From positions 26,033,916-26,097,915 of the forward strand of contig NC_052489.1 in NCBI RefSeq assembly GCF_009730915.1: a stretch of DNA of 64,000 nt. Direction: 5' to 3'. This document shows, piece by piece, positions 1 to 15,451 of this stretch. The stretch's first letter is position 1. Every line of letters starts with the position of its first letter. The translations under genes and the position numbers were made by a program. A model generated the notes under the pieces. The model searched no databases. It had not been told where the DNA came from and saw only the letters and a list, made by a program, of their open reading frames with translations. The stretch is from Dioscorea cayenensis subsp. rotundata. Its lineage: Eukaryota > Streptophyta > Magnoliopsida > Dioscoreales > Dioscoreaceae.

Positions 1-174
1 AACTAGTCTGCTCTTAGGGTGGATGCTTTTTCACATGATGCGTATATTTAATTTCTCTTATTCAGGTTTAGCTAAACAAAAATTATTATTTAAAAATTAT
101 AAAAATGAATAGACTTCATATAACTTTATTTAAAAATTTAAATTATTCCCATCCAATTATTCATTTATCAAGAA

Positions 175-206
<32 letters not shown>

Positions 207-1860
207 CGAAATTGGTTAGTTTTCATTGCAATGAAACGAAGCGTAGCTAGCGAGATATTTAGCAACAGTGATCTTGGAATCCTCTCCTTGTTTGATTAGG
301 TCTCGCATTCTCTGTTCCAGTGATCTTGGTGCGTGGTGATTTCTCTCGGTGACGAGGGATTCATGGCTTTTTATCTCTTTTGGTATTGTTTTCATTTTAT
401 GTTATTTTGATGAATTTCTTTGAGCTGGATGCTGAATTGTGTGATTTCGGTGTTTGGTTTGATAAGATTGATGGTGTTTGATGAAATTTGTGGGTAATTA
501 GTTAGTTTTTCCCTGAAATTATCTCATCTCTGTGTGATTTTTGATTTGTCTGTTTGATGCATCGGGTGGGGATGGAGAGTTTGGTCTTTGAGTTGATGTG
601 TTAGTCTTTGTGGGTAATCTAGGGTTTGTAAATGGGGAGGTTGGTTCTTGATGTATGATTGATGTTTGCATTCTGAGGTTTGTAAATGGGAGTAGTAGTA
701 GTTAGAGTAAATGTGATGGAATGGCTCGCTGGATGTATTGTTGGATCATGAATTTGCTTTTGTTCTTCTGGAAGGATTAAAATGAGTTTTTTTTAGCTGA
801 ATCTATATTCAAGTGCCGAAGGACCAAGGAAGACTGGGAAAACAAATACAATTTTTCTCACAGTAAGTGGGGTTGCGAATTAGTAGGTTCTTACTTGTAA
901 GCCTCCTAAAATGTGGGATCATATTGTCCTAGTTTGCGCATTTAGAGTCGATGAATCCATTTTTAACAATAGATGTTACAAATTAAAAAGAAGCTCAGTA
1001 AGGTTAAATGAAAAAGTGAGATCTTGAGTTTTTTTTTTAAAAAAAATAAATCAAACTCTTTTTTATTTTGGTCTTGGAATCAACCTCGATTGGAGCTTGA
1101 ATCCAGAGAATGGAGCATAGTGGGTAATTTAGGTTTTACAAGTGGCATGGTCTTAAATATTTTTAATGGACTTACTGTAATTTTCTTTACTTGCTAGTGC
1201 AGCAACTGACTCCCATTTTTTGTGTCAGTTTGAGCGTGTCAGGTTTGATTTCAGGTTCTGAGCACTAACTTGTGTCTCTATCTTGGATTTTTGTATTTGA
1301 AATTAACTGCAATTTGAAAAGTGCAACCTGCCTTATGACCAATGTCTGCCTGTGAACCAACAAAAGAATGCCAACGCAATCACTTTGCTGCTAACAGTGC
1401 CAAAACAGTGTTCAAGAAATTTGTTTTCTACTAATTTTCTTTCCTCTTTATCTTTAACTGTGATGTCTGTCCAAGAAAGGGAGTATGAGCAGCCTACAAT
1501 CAAATTAAAAGCGGATGTGAAAATTTGTGGATGAGATACTTCCACATGGGCTTCAAGTGCAAATGGTTTTCTGACTTGCAGTAATTGTTAGGTTGTATTT
1601 TAATTTCTATGTGGTAATTGACTTGTTCAGTGCAAAAATACTTTGATATGTATCTTGGAAATGATTCAATTTTGTTTGTTATACTATACATATTTACTTA
1701 CAGGGAGAATTCTGCTGTAGGTTCTACTGTGGGTTAAAGCAGTCATTGAGGGAGCTACATAAATCCATGAACTGTGACTCCTCATTGCCTTAAATTTTGT
1801 TACTGCTCTTTTACTCTTCATGAGCTCAACAGTTTCAACATCCCAGGGATACATCCACCA
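1..1860 (+). promoter_or_regulatory. Upstream region and probable 5' leader of the ATG18-type gene
   Basis: There is no convincing coding region here. A TA microsatellite lies at about 176-202, followed by TC-rich sequence (about 260-360) that could be the transcribed leader. The stretch 360-1840 is T-rich and intron-like, and a possible acceptor (tcccag at 1841-1846) lies just before the start codon at 1861. A leader with one or more introns is inferred, not proven. Confidence 0.4.
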
Positions 1861-4800
1861 ATGAGTCTCGGGTCATTAAAATCATCACTTCCATCACTAT
1901 CATCTGTCACTATTTGTCAACCTGAACCACTTGGCAGTCATGGTGAAGAAATTAAGCTACTATCAGTTTCTTGGAATCAGGACTATGGATGTTTTTCCGC
2001 TGGCACAAGCTATGGTTTCCGCATCTATAATTGCGAACCTCTCAGGGAATCCTTTAGAAGGGATCTGAAAAGTGGGGGCTTTGGAATAGTTGAGATGCTA
2101 TTCCGTTGCAATATCTTAGCCCTGGTTGGTGGTGGCACCAATCCACACTGCCCGCCAAATAAAGTTATGATCTGGGATGATCATCAAAGCCGTTCCGTTG
2201 GGGAATTTGCATACAGATCTAATGTCCGTGCTGTGAAATTAAGGCAGGATCGCATAATTGTAGTTCTTGAATACAAGATATATGTCTACAACTTTACAGA
2301 TTTGAAACTACTTCACCAAATTGAGACTCTGTCTAATCCAAAGGGACTTTGCTGCCTTACACATGATCCACATACATTGGTCTTAGTATGCCCTGGTCTG
2401 CACCAGGGACAGGTTCGGGTTGAACATTTTAGTCTTAAGGTGACTAAGTTCATCAATGCGCATGATTCTACCATTGCCTGCTTCACCTTGACTATGGATG
2501 GACTTCTTCTTGCAACTGCTAGCATGAAGGGAACATTAATCAGGATATTTAACACAATGGATGGAACTCGCCTGCAAGAGGTAATGCTGTCTCTTTTTTT
2601 TTTTTTTCCAGTTATGGTAAGTTAGCTGGGACTGGGAGTTCACATTTGCTGCATCACATTATCTTTTCAGTTTTAGCTAATACCCGTATTTCTTTGTCTT
2701 CTATTTTTTTCATGACTTTAGACAATAAAGACAAATAAAACATAATGAATAATGTTTGTTTCCGCTACCTTTTTTATTATGTTAGTTCCTACTGATTTTT
2801 TCTTTCATTATGTTTGTTAACAGTATTATTATACTTTTTTTTTCTTTCTATAATGATAAATATGTAGGTAAGGAGAGGTGTTGACAGAGCTGAAATATAT
2901 AGTATAGCTCTTTCTCCATCTGTAAAATGGCTTGCAGTTTCTAGTGACAAGGGTACTGTTCACATATTCAGCCTTAGATCCCGGTTAGTAGGAGAAGATC
3001 CACCCGACCATAATGTTTCTGGTGAAGCTCCAGGAATGATACCTCAAAACTCTTCTAGTTCTCTTGAAGTTCTTATACCTTCGAATGCAGGTGCCAATCC
3101 AAGCTCATCTCTGTCTTTCATGAAAGGTGAGAACATGAATATTTTTTGCTACATAATACCAAGTTCCTTTTATCCCTATTATTGAGAAATAAATAATAAT
3201 TGAATTATATTCTTGCTAATGATTTTGCTGTACCCATTGATTTCATTATTGCCATTGTACCGAGATGCATAAATTCATTCAATACCCTCATATATTGGGA
3301 AACATTTTTTTTTAAATGGATAAATCATAACTTTATTAAGAAAATAAAATGAGTTAGCATACAATATTCATCAATAAAAATGTTTTTCTACTTTTCCTAA
3401 GTTTGGGTTACCGGTGACAATTTTTTTCAATAAAGTTACTATTGATAATCATTGCTTATGGATTGGGCTATTTATTTACCTTTTGTTTATTTTATTTTTT
3501 GAGGAATACTACTTCAAAATGCACATTTTGCCTTACAGAATTGTATTTATATCTATGAAAGACCAACAAGGTTCTGGTATCAGCCGTGTGTTACGCTGCT
3601 AAGATTAGCAGGCAAATTCTTTTCTGGGCAACCATGTGTTGCTTGATCTCTTTACTGCTGCTGTTTCTGCAGGCCAGATTTACCAGTCCTAGTGGAAGTT
3701 TATTCCAACTTCTTACTAGACAAAGGGGCAGCAAGATCATATTCAAGATATTGAAAGATATGAGCAAATGGGTTGAATACCAATTTCTTTTATTATTTAT
3801 ATTTTTTAATCAAGCAATTGGTGGTCCATCAAGACCTACTAAGATTAAGGTTTCAATGACTTGTTTGGGAGCATTATCAATTCCAGAATACCATGAATGC
3901 TCCGATTCGGTATCAGTACTAAGGCCCTTATTTTGTATTGAATCATTAGATGAATGTTTAATGAGAGAATTGTGCTCTCCACGAGTTTGCCAATTGCAAT
4001 TGCCCTAGTCAAATTTCTTCCTAACCTATCCACCCAATTTTGTCTAGTTGAATCCACTGAGTTATTGAGGGGCTCTTGGGTCATTTTTCAGACCATTGTT
4101 TGCTTTAATATGTTTTTGTAATAATAATATGGCTTTGAGAAATTTGATGTTTATTTGCTTATACTGTTCTGCCCTTGTCCTTCTTTCAAAAGAAAGAATA
4201 ATCTTTAACATGGTGTTCTACTCTTCAGGAGTACTGCCGAAGTATTTTAGTTCTGAGTGGTCATTTGCTCAGTTCCACTTACCAGAAATCACACGATATA
4301 TCATTGCATTTGGAAGCCAAAACACTGTTATGATTGTTGGCATGGATGGCAGGTAGAGTCTTCTGTTCATTCTCCAATTTTTCTTTGATTAAAGATTCTT
4401 ACATACCTATTTGTAGCATGTCTTTATTTGCAAGGCCCATAGGAATTCAAATTTCATCTCCCAAAGTTGTCGGACATCGGATATGAAAATTAACTCATAC
4501 TCCAGGATCATTTAATTGAAGGGCCAACCATATTGATTTTGGATTTTGTTTTTTACAACTATGAGTGTGAGTCCTAACTAATTGTTAGAACTTGTTTAAT
4601 GACTTTGTCTATGCTTCTGCAAGAAATTCACTATGTCAGCTTTCAATAACTTAGAGATTTAACATCATTACTTGAATTTCTCATAACATAATTTGGTTTC
4701 TTGATAAAATACACCAATCTTATACATTTCCCAATCTACAACTAAAATCCCATCAGAGGCTGAAAATCCAAGTCAATAATCTGCACATGGGAGTGCATTC

Positions 4801-5151
4801 TTAAAGTTGAGGCCAATCCCATTAAGATTTTATCACATGGGTGATAAATACCCACAATTTAGTAGTATGGAAAAAGCAATACTATTGACCTACTCTTAAT
4901 CTACACCAATGTCTAGAGATCTGCCAAGACAGTTTCATTAGGTTTTAAGCATCTGAATTCATAATAATGGAGAGGCTTGTAAGAAATTTCAGTTACACAT
5001 GCAGCAGGTTTTATTTATTATAAGTTGTTTTTTTCTCTCCAGTTTCTATAGGTGCAGCTTTGACCCTGTGTGTGGTGGAGAGATGCAGCAGCAGGAGTTT
5101 GTCCGATTTCTGAAAATCAACCACCCCCGGCCAAGATCAACCCCAACCTAA
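1861..5151 (+). CDS. ATG18C: ATG18-type autophagy protein (WD40 PROPPIN), closest to ATG18c
   Basis: Four coding exons: 1861-2580, 2868-3126, 4229-4352 and 5043-5151 (403 aa). PROPPINs are seven-bladed WD40 propellers that bind PI3P/PI(3,5)P2 and work with ATG2 in phagophore expansion. Seen in the sequence: the conserved block LALVGGG and [11 protein letters not shown] (about residues 88-112), [17 protein letters not shown], and [17 protein letters not shown] immediately followed across intron 1 by VRRG (residues 241-244), the plant form of the lipid-binding FRRG motif, then the [14 protein letters not shown] blade. The last exon codes [15 protein letters not shown], which is usual for plant ATG18 C-termini. 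The ATG at 1861 is the first in-frame ATG. The final ten or so residues ([11 protein letters not shown]) diverge from the Arabidopsis paralogues I remember. Assignment to ATG18c rather than 18a or 18d is from memory of the family and less certain than the family call. Confidence 0.93.
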
Positions 5152-7123
5152 TTTTAAGAGACATAACAGTTCTTATTACAACTTGTAAATATGCATATGC
5201 AATTGACATTTTCTATACTCTGTCAGATGGATCTTCTTTTCTACATGTATATCCTAAATAATAAGTTCCGAGAATGCAGAATCCTTGTGCAGTTTACATC
5301 TTTCTATTTACAGTTTATAGTTGTTTACTGAAATCAGCATCTGTATATCTATGAGTGGATTAATGCACTTTCTAAGTTGGATATCAAGTGTCTGTTTCCA
5401 CCTGTTTGGTGCTTTAAACATGTTGGGCAGGTCATATTCAGTCACTGTTGTTATTCAAAGATAATATGCATTTGTGATAATAGTATTGCTATAATATTCT
5501 TAGGAAATATCTTGTTTTCAGAAATAGTCTAGTTTATGTAGAAATGAATTTAGACTTGTCTTATAATGGAGGCTTTATTCAATAAAATTTTCAACTATAA
5601 CGTTTGATGTTCGCTTTGTCCTCTTGACAAATGTGGCAAGTGTTATTAATCAAAAAAGGGGTACATGCATAGATAGGGAATTAATCGTTTAGTCTGTGCA
5701 TTCTCACTTGATGATATTGAGTTTTGGGTTGTAAGTTTAAATTCACATTGGGGATATATTGTTGTTATTATTGTGTCAAATTAAACTTGAATTTGGAACA
5801 TTCAAAATTCTCACACTCATCTTTCGTGATGAGGTCAATGTTGCTGGTTATAAAACTTTTGGCTCTTTTTGTCCGTTTTCATTGTGACTCCATTGTTTAG
5901 ATTTTCCGGCCATTTTCCCGTGGTAAACGTGCAGAAAAGGTGAACAAGTTGTCTTAAAATATTTCTCTCATCTTATTTTCTAAGCAATCCTTGTCTAAAC
6001 TTGCCATTTTCCAGGCATAGTTTGAGGCCAAAGAGATCATGTGATTCTTCATTTCTTCTTATTCTTTTAAACCTGGAAATCTTTTCTTTCTGTCAACCAG
6101 ACTGGAAATCACACCCCTTGCTTGCAGAAACAGTGCATTGGTCACCATTTTTAAGTGATTCTTGTATATATATATATACATATAATGTGTCAATGCTGGT
6201 TTACAATACGACCCCACCTTTCCTACAATAAAAGGCATACACACACAAAGATATAAAGAAAAAGAAAAATATAAAACCCCATCCTTTTTAAAGTTTAACT
6301 TGGAAAATGGATATTTTTGAAATGGTGAAAGAATTTGCTTAACTATTTCACTCCAACTTTTTACATAAAAAAGAAAGAGATTTCTCTGTGAAAGAATTTT
6401 TTTAGATTGAACATTTCAAAGATTACATTTCATTTACTTGAAATACAAAATTAAAAAAAATTGTAAGAATTAAATTTTTTATTTTCATCATATCTATAAT
6501 TATATCAATAATATTTTGTGAGTCGCTGTGGTCTGTAAAATGCTTGCCTCACAATAAAGACTTAATATAATTGTTTGTTACAAAGGTACACAAATGAGAG
6601 AAATTGTCCTATGTTCTCACTTACGTAGAAACTGACATGGTTAGTAAAATTAAACTCGTGCCTCCCATGTGTGGAAACTTAGGGCACTTTTAGTACAATA
6701 TTCCGCAAGCCGCTATAAAATACTTACCCCAATATAAAGATTTATATAATTATTTATTACAGGGCGTGCACATATCAGAGAACCTATCATAAGTTCTCAT
6801 CTTCGTAGAAATTAGAGTGTGGTTAGAAAAATCAAACTCGTACTTCCCAAACTGGGAACCCGGAGTATTATTGAGTTATGCGTCCTTTGATGATACCTTG
6901 ATTTATCTGTTATTATTATTATGTTATTTAATAATAATAATTACAAAATAGTATTTTAGATTATGGAATAACTTTTATAATAGTTTTGTTATTCCATTTA
7001 TAGCCCCACATTGTCGACCAACACAGCGACAAAGCTTTCGTCCGGCTCTTATCTTTCTCTGAGAAAAATCTCCATCTCCTCGCCAGAGTTCCCAACTTCT
7101 GAGAAGATCTTTGACCGGAGGAG
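5152..7123. other. Intergenic region between the ATG18-type gene and NSI
   Basis: This holds the 3' UTR of the ATG18-type gene, a short TA/CA microsatellite (about 6165-6182), a pair of diverged tandem repeats (listed separately) and the promoter and leader of the next gene. I see no supported gene. Confidence 0.6.
6522..6870. repeat. Two diverged tandem copies of a sequence of about 190 bp
   Basis: The block at about 6522-6675 (gtctgtaaaatgcttgcctc, then cacaataaagacttaatata, then agaaattgtcctatgttctc, then aaactcgtgcctcccatgtg) recurs at about 6710-6868 in the same order and orientation with substitutions and small indels (cgctataaaatacttacccc, then caatataaagatttatataa, then agaacctatcataagttctc, then aaactcgtacttcccaaact). 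Family unknown. It could be the remains of a nested or tandemly duplicated transposable element. Confidence 0.7.
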
Positions 7124-11203
<4,080 letters not shown>

Positions 11204-12138
11204 TTAGTAATCTCTTGTGATGTAGTTTATCATTTATGTGGATTAATGAAACAGTAGTCAGTCCTTGATATTACAAATGGACCCTGGCTCTTCTATATAA
11301 CTCTTGTATATTTATTCTTAATATGATGTTCTTCTATGTTCTCTATTAAAGGCTCATTCCGACGAACTTGTTTGCTCTTCAGATCATGTACCTTGTGATT
11401 GATCATCGGTTTATGTAAGATTTATTTATGATGGTCTAAAAACAGCAAAATCTTTTTAGATTGTTTTGATTTTGTGTTCCTTCGTAGCAGTTCTTTGATG
11501 GTATTCCTGCAAGAACCTCTTTTGTGGTTTCCATTATTCTCAATTCGCAGAGATTACTGTGCGTATTTTGATTTATTTTAGAAATTAAAAATAGCATTAT
11601 CCTTCAGTTTTTAAAATTAACATCTCTTGCGTAAGTATTCGTAAGACCAGAGAAAATTTGAAAGTAAAACTAAAGACTCATTGAAAACATTATAATATTA
11701 GTATATAACGATTCATCATCTACGGATATCTGTAGATGATCAATATAAAAATATGGGTGTAAATAAACGTGGATGAAATATTATTCATTTCACTCACAAA
11801 AAGATATTAGTAAATAAATTATCTATGAAAGTCTCTAAATTATCAGTTTTTTTTTTTGTTTTAACAAACATTATAAATGTATAGATTTTTTTTATTATTA
11901 AACCTTAACATATCCTATCCCTTAATAAAGGCATGTATTAATAAGGGCTCCTACGCGAGCGAAACATGATATTAAATTATTAATCCTCAAAATTATAGCC
12001 TGATATATAGTTAAAAAAAAAAAAAATTACAGCCCCAAAAGTGGGACCCATATTCTATCCAATAGCTTCAAGCCACATCAGCAACAAAGGTCCAACATAC
12101 CCTTTTGTAACCCAAGAGCAAAAAGAGAAAAAAAAAAA
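11204..12138. other. Intergenic region between NSI and the hydrolase gene
   Basis: The 3' UTR of NSI is followed by AT-rich sequence with runs of T and A. A CT-poor, A-rich leader (12117-12138) directly precedes the next start codon. No gene or clear repeat was recognised. Confidence 0.5.
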
Positions 12139-14229
12139 ATGGCTCTTTTGCTCACACCTCTGGTTTCTTTGCCTCTCCACTTCCAATCCAATCTCCACTT
12201 CCAGAACAACACTTGCAATAAGAAAGTCCACTTCCTCCCCTTCGGTTCAAAGCTCAACCTCGCCGTCGCCAGAGCCGCTTCCATTCCCGGCTCCACTTCC
12301 GACTTCCCTGGTATTGTCTCTTCATCTCTCTCATCTCATGCTCCTTCTTCCACTCTGAAAGATCTCATCTTCTCTTCCAATCCACAGAAAAGCAGCTGCG
12401 GAAGCGGAGCAGCGTCGCTGGCGTTGACCAAGATGAGCTTTTGGATCCCCATGAGCTCGCCGACCCCGACAGCACCTTCTCTGACATCCATGGCGTTCGC
12501 GTCCATCACAAGGTTTGCCACCACGATGATGAACATTTGAGCCGTGGATCTCTGAACATTGGTTTGCCCTTGGTTCTCTTGCATGGCTTCGGCGCCTCAG
12601 TCTTCTCCTGGAGCCGCGTCATGCGGCCTCTTACGAGGATCGCTGGCTCCAAAGTCCTTGCTTTTGATCGACCGGCTTTTGGGCTCACGGCTAGGTCGGC
12701 GCCGGTCCGGGACAATGGGGCACTGAATCCGTATTCCATGGCCTTTGCGGTGCTTGCCACCCTTGCCTTTATTGATATGTTGGGTGCTCAGAAGGCCATT
12801 CTCATAGGGTATGCTTGTTTTCTTCTCATCTTCTTCTTGGATTTCTAGGAAGATAGCAAATCAAAGAATAAGGATATTAAAATGAAAAAAAAAAAAAAAA
12901 AATTAAACTTTCAATGATTGAGAAGGAATTCCGGGATCTCAGGCACTCTGCCGGTTGCCTTGTAGCAGTTAATGCATACTTTGAAGCTCCAGAAAGAATT
13001 GCTGCATTGATTTTGGTAGCTCCTGCAATTGTTGCTCCACTTCTTTCATGGAGAGGAAAGGATGGGAAAATTAGGAAAGAAAACAACATGGGAGGAGGAA
13101 GGACAGGTTCAAATGATCGAAATAATCCATTGGTTGGCATTTGGAGAGCTTTGCTTAGGATGTGTATGTTTATTGTTGGTGTGGCAATGAGGATGTTGGA
13201 AGAAATGAGAGACATGGTTCGGTTAGTTTATGCCAAAGTCTTGGCTGCTGTACTCCGGTCAAGCTTGGCTGTAATGCTGGTAAGAGAACACATGACATCT
13301 TGTATGATGCTTAGTTCTTAATATGAGTGAAATTTGCCATGATTTTAAATGCTTTGGTGGTAGGTATTGGATTGAAATGCAGACAGTATATTTTTGCTGT
13401 ACTATTGCTTAGTTTTCTGTTATCTGCAACATATGTGAAAAAAAGTGAGTGTTATTCTCTTAGCATTATCGAATGAGTTCTAGTAGTGCATCTCATGTAA
13501 TACTTTTTGTTTTACTTGGTACTGAGTGTCTTATTTGTTGGTTAGGTAAGAATGATTATCGATAAGTTTGGTATATCAGCTATTCGCAATTCATGGTATG
13601 ATGCAAGCCAAATTGCTGATCATGTTCTACAAGGTTACACAAAGGTGAATTTCTTTTGTCTATTGGTTATGAAATTGTCGCTTGTGATCTCACTGGAACG
13701 GAAAGTGTTTCGGTTATCCTCATATGTTGTCTTAACCATATCTAAGCAGCCACTGAGGTGTAAAGGCTGGGAAATGGCTCTTTTGGAGTACACAATAGCC
13801 ATGTTTACAGATTCTGCGTCAAAATCAAAGCCACCACTAACTAGAAGACTTGCTGAGATCTCATGCCCTGGTAATTATATTAAAATTGTCCTAATAAGAA
13901 TGCACTAGATTTTGTAGAACTGTCATGAGGCATGGAATAAATCAAAACATCAAAGATTGTTATCTAATTTATTTTTCCGATTCGTTGTTTTGGAGCAAGT
14001 GCTGATTGTCACCGGTGACACTGACCGTTTAGTTCCCTCTTGGAACGCTGAGCGTCTGTCAATGGCCATACCTGGATCCACCTTTGAAGTAATTAGGAAA
14101 TGTGGGCACTTGCCACATGAGGAAAAGGTTGATGAATTCTTATCAGTTGTTGAAAGGTTTCTGCAAAAGGTTTTTGGAGTTTCAGAAGGTTATGCCAGCA
14201 GCAATGTAAGTAACAGCAATTCTAAGTGA
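12139..14229 (+). CDS. Alpha/beta-hydrolase fold protein, probably plastid-targeted
   Basis: Six exons: 12139-12310, 12388-12808, 12943-13279, 13546-13644, 13750-13870 and 14000-14229 (459 aa). The N-terminus (MALLLTPLVSLPLHF...) is basic, Ser-rich and without acidic residues for about 50 residues, like a chloroplast transit peptide. The catalytic machinery is complete: oxyanion region LLHGFGAS (His about 123), nucleophile elbow G198-H-S200-A-G202 assembled across intron 2, the acid in TGDTDRLVP (Asp392 or 390) and the base in KCGHLPHEE (His420). A lid-like insert with a charged, Gly-rich stretch (KDGKIRKENNMGGG) lies between nucleophile and acid. Plants have several uncharacterised plastid hydrolases of this type; I cannot name the substrate. 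The first intron is only 77 bp, and the acceptor of the last exon (caag before 14000) is less typical than the others. Confidence 0.88.
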
Positions 14230-14492
14230 TAATAATACTAGAACTGGTTATTTTTGGGGTTGAAGATTACATCAAGCATCAAGAATGTAAGTTATTTACC
14301 CCCATTCAAGATTAGGATTGAAGATCAAATTATTCACAAGTAATAATATTACCAAGATCTGAGATCACCCAAATGGTTCATTGTGGACTGTACTTGTACT
14401 TCTGGAGACTAAGAAACTAGTTTATGGTATAATTGAAATACTTAATTGATGTTAAGTTTTATCTCGCGTATTCATGTGAACTGCTGCTCTTA
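14230..14492. other. 3' flank of the hydrolase gene
   Basis: AT-rich sequence, probably 3' UTR, running up to the MITE. Nothing else was recognised. Confidence 0.4.
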
Positions 14493-15280
14493 GGCTTTGT
14501 TTGGTTGGGGGAGGGAGGAGGGGTGAGGGGGTATTGGGGAGTGTGGGTGTTGTTTGGTTGAGGGAGTGAAGGGGGTGAGGAGGGGTGCCTCACCCTCCTC
14601 ACCTCATAATCCACTCCCTCAAATCGGGGTCTTTTGGGGAGTGGATGTTTATTGTTTTTTTAATTTTTTTAAATAATCGAAAAATACCATTAATGCCCTT
14701 CACCCTATACGTAGAATTCTATCAGTATCCCTAGTGATTGTTTGTTTGGGATTGTGAATATGTTTATCATGAAAGCATATTTTTTTGTTAAATATGAAAA
14801 AATAGAGTATGCTTTCAAGTATGTTTTCACCATTTTTTTTTAAAGTTTATGAAAAAATATGACAAAAATAGGGTATGTTTGAATGATCATTGGTGTTCAC
14901 ATTTTAACCAATATTTGTCAATTATAATCAAAATGTTATGACTCCTCATAATTTTTTTCGAATAAATATTTTTTTCCCTAATTATTGTGTGTGTTTTTAT
15001 AATGTTTATCATATATTATATATTGTGTTATTATTATTATTCTACAATTGATTATTATATATATTATTACCTATTTTATTAGTACTAGAGGGCAAAATAG
15101 TCAAATACACATTACACTCTTTCTCTCTCTCCCCATTCCTCTTTTCAACTAAACAAAAAAATAAACTACTCCTCCACACCCTCCAGTGAACCAAACACAA
15201 TATTTTCTCAAACCCTCCATACTCCTCCCCCCCTCACTCCCCTTCACCCCTCTTCCCCTCCCTCTGAACCAAACAGGGGG
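14493..15280. mobile_element. Tourist-like (PIF/Harbinger) MITE, 788 bp
   Basis: The left end reads ggctttgtttggttggggga and the right end, read on the other strand, reads ccccctgtttggttcagagg, sharing the TGTTTGGTT core typical of Tourist-type ends. Both ends run into long purine-rich or pyrimidine-rich subterminal tracts (gggagggaggaggggtgagg; on the right cacccctcttcccctccctc). The element is flanked by the trinucleotide TTA on both sides (14490-14492 and 15281-15283), the target-site duplication expected for PIF/Harbinger. An internal hairpin sits at about 14563-14625. The centre is AT-rich with no transposase frame, so it is non-autonomous. Confidence 0.78.
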
Positions 15281-15451
15281 TTAGAATTAGCATTGAATTG
15301 CATATTTGCTAGAACAGCTTCTTTTATTCAGGAATGTACAAAGTCAGAACACAATAAATGAAGAACAAGGTTAACATATCAGAGCGGCAGCAGAGCATGA
15401 CACAGTAATTTCACTGAATAACATCATCAACATCAAGCAACCTTCAATAAA

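Noticed and set aside
3586-4008. 140-codon plus-strand ORF inside the ATG18-type gene
   Set aside because: It lies wholly in intron 2, has no family resemblance and its composition matches intron DNA.
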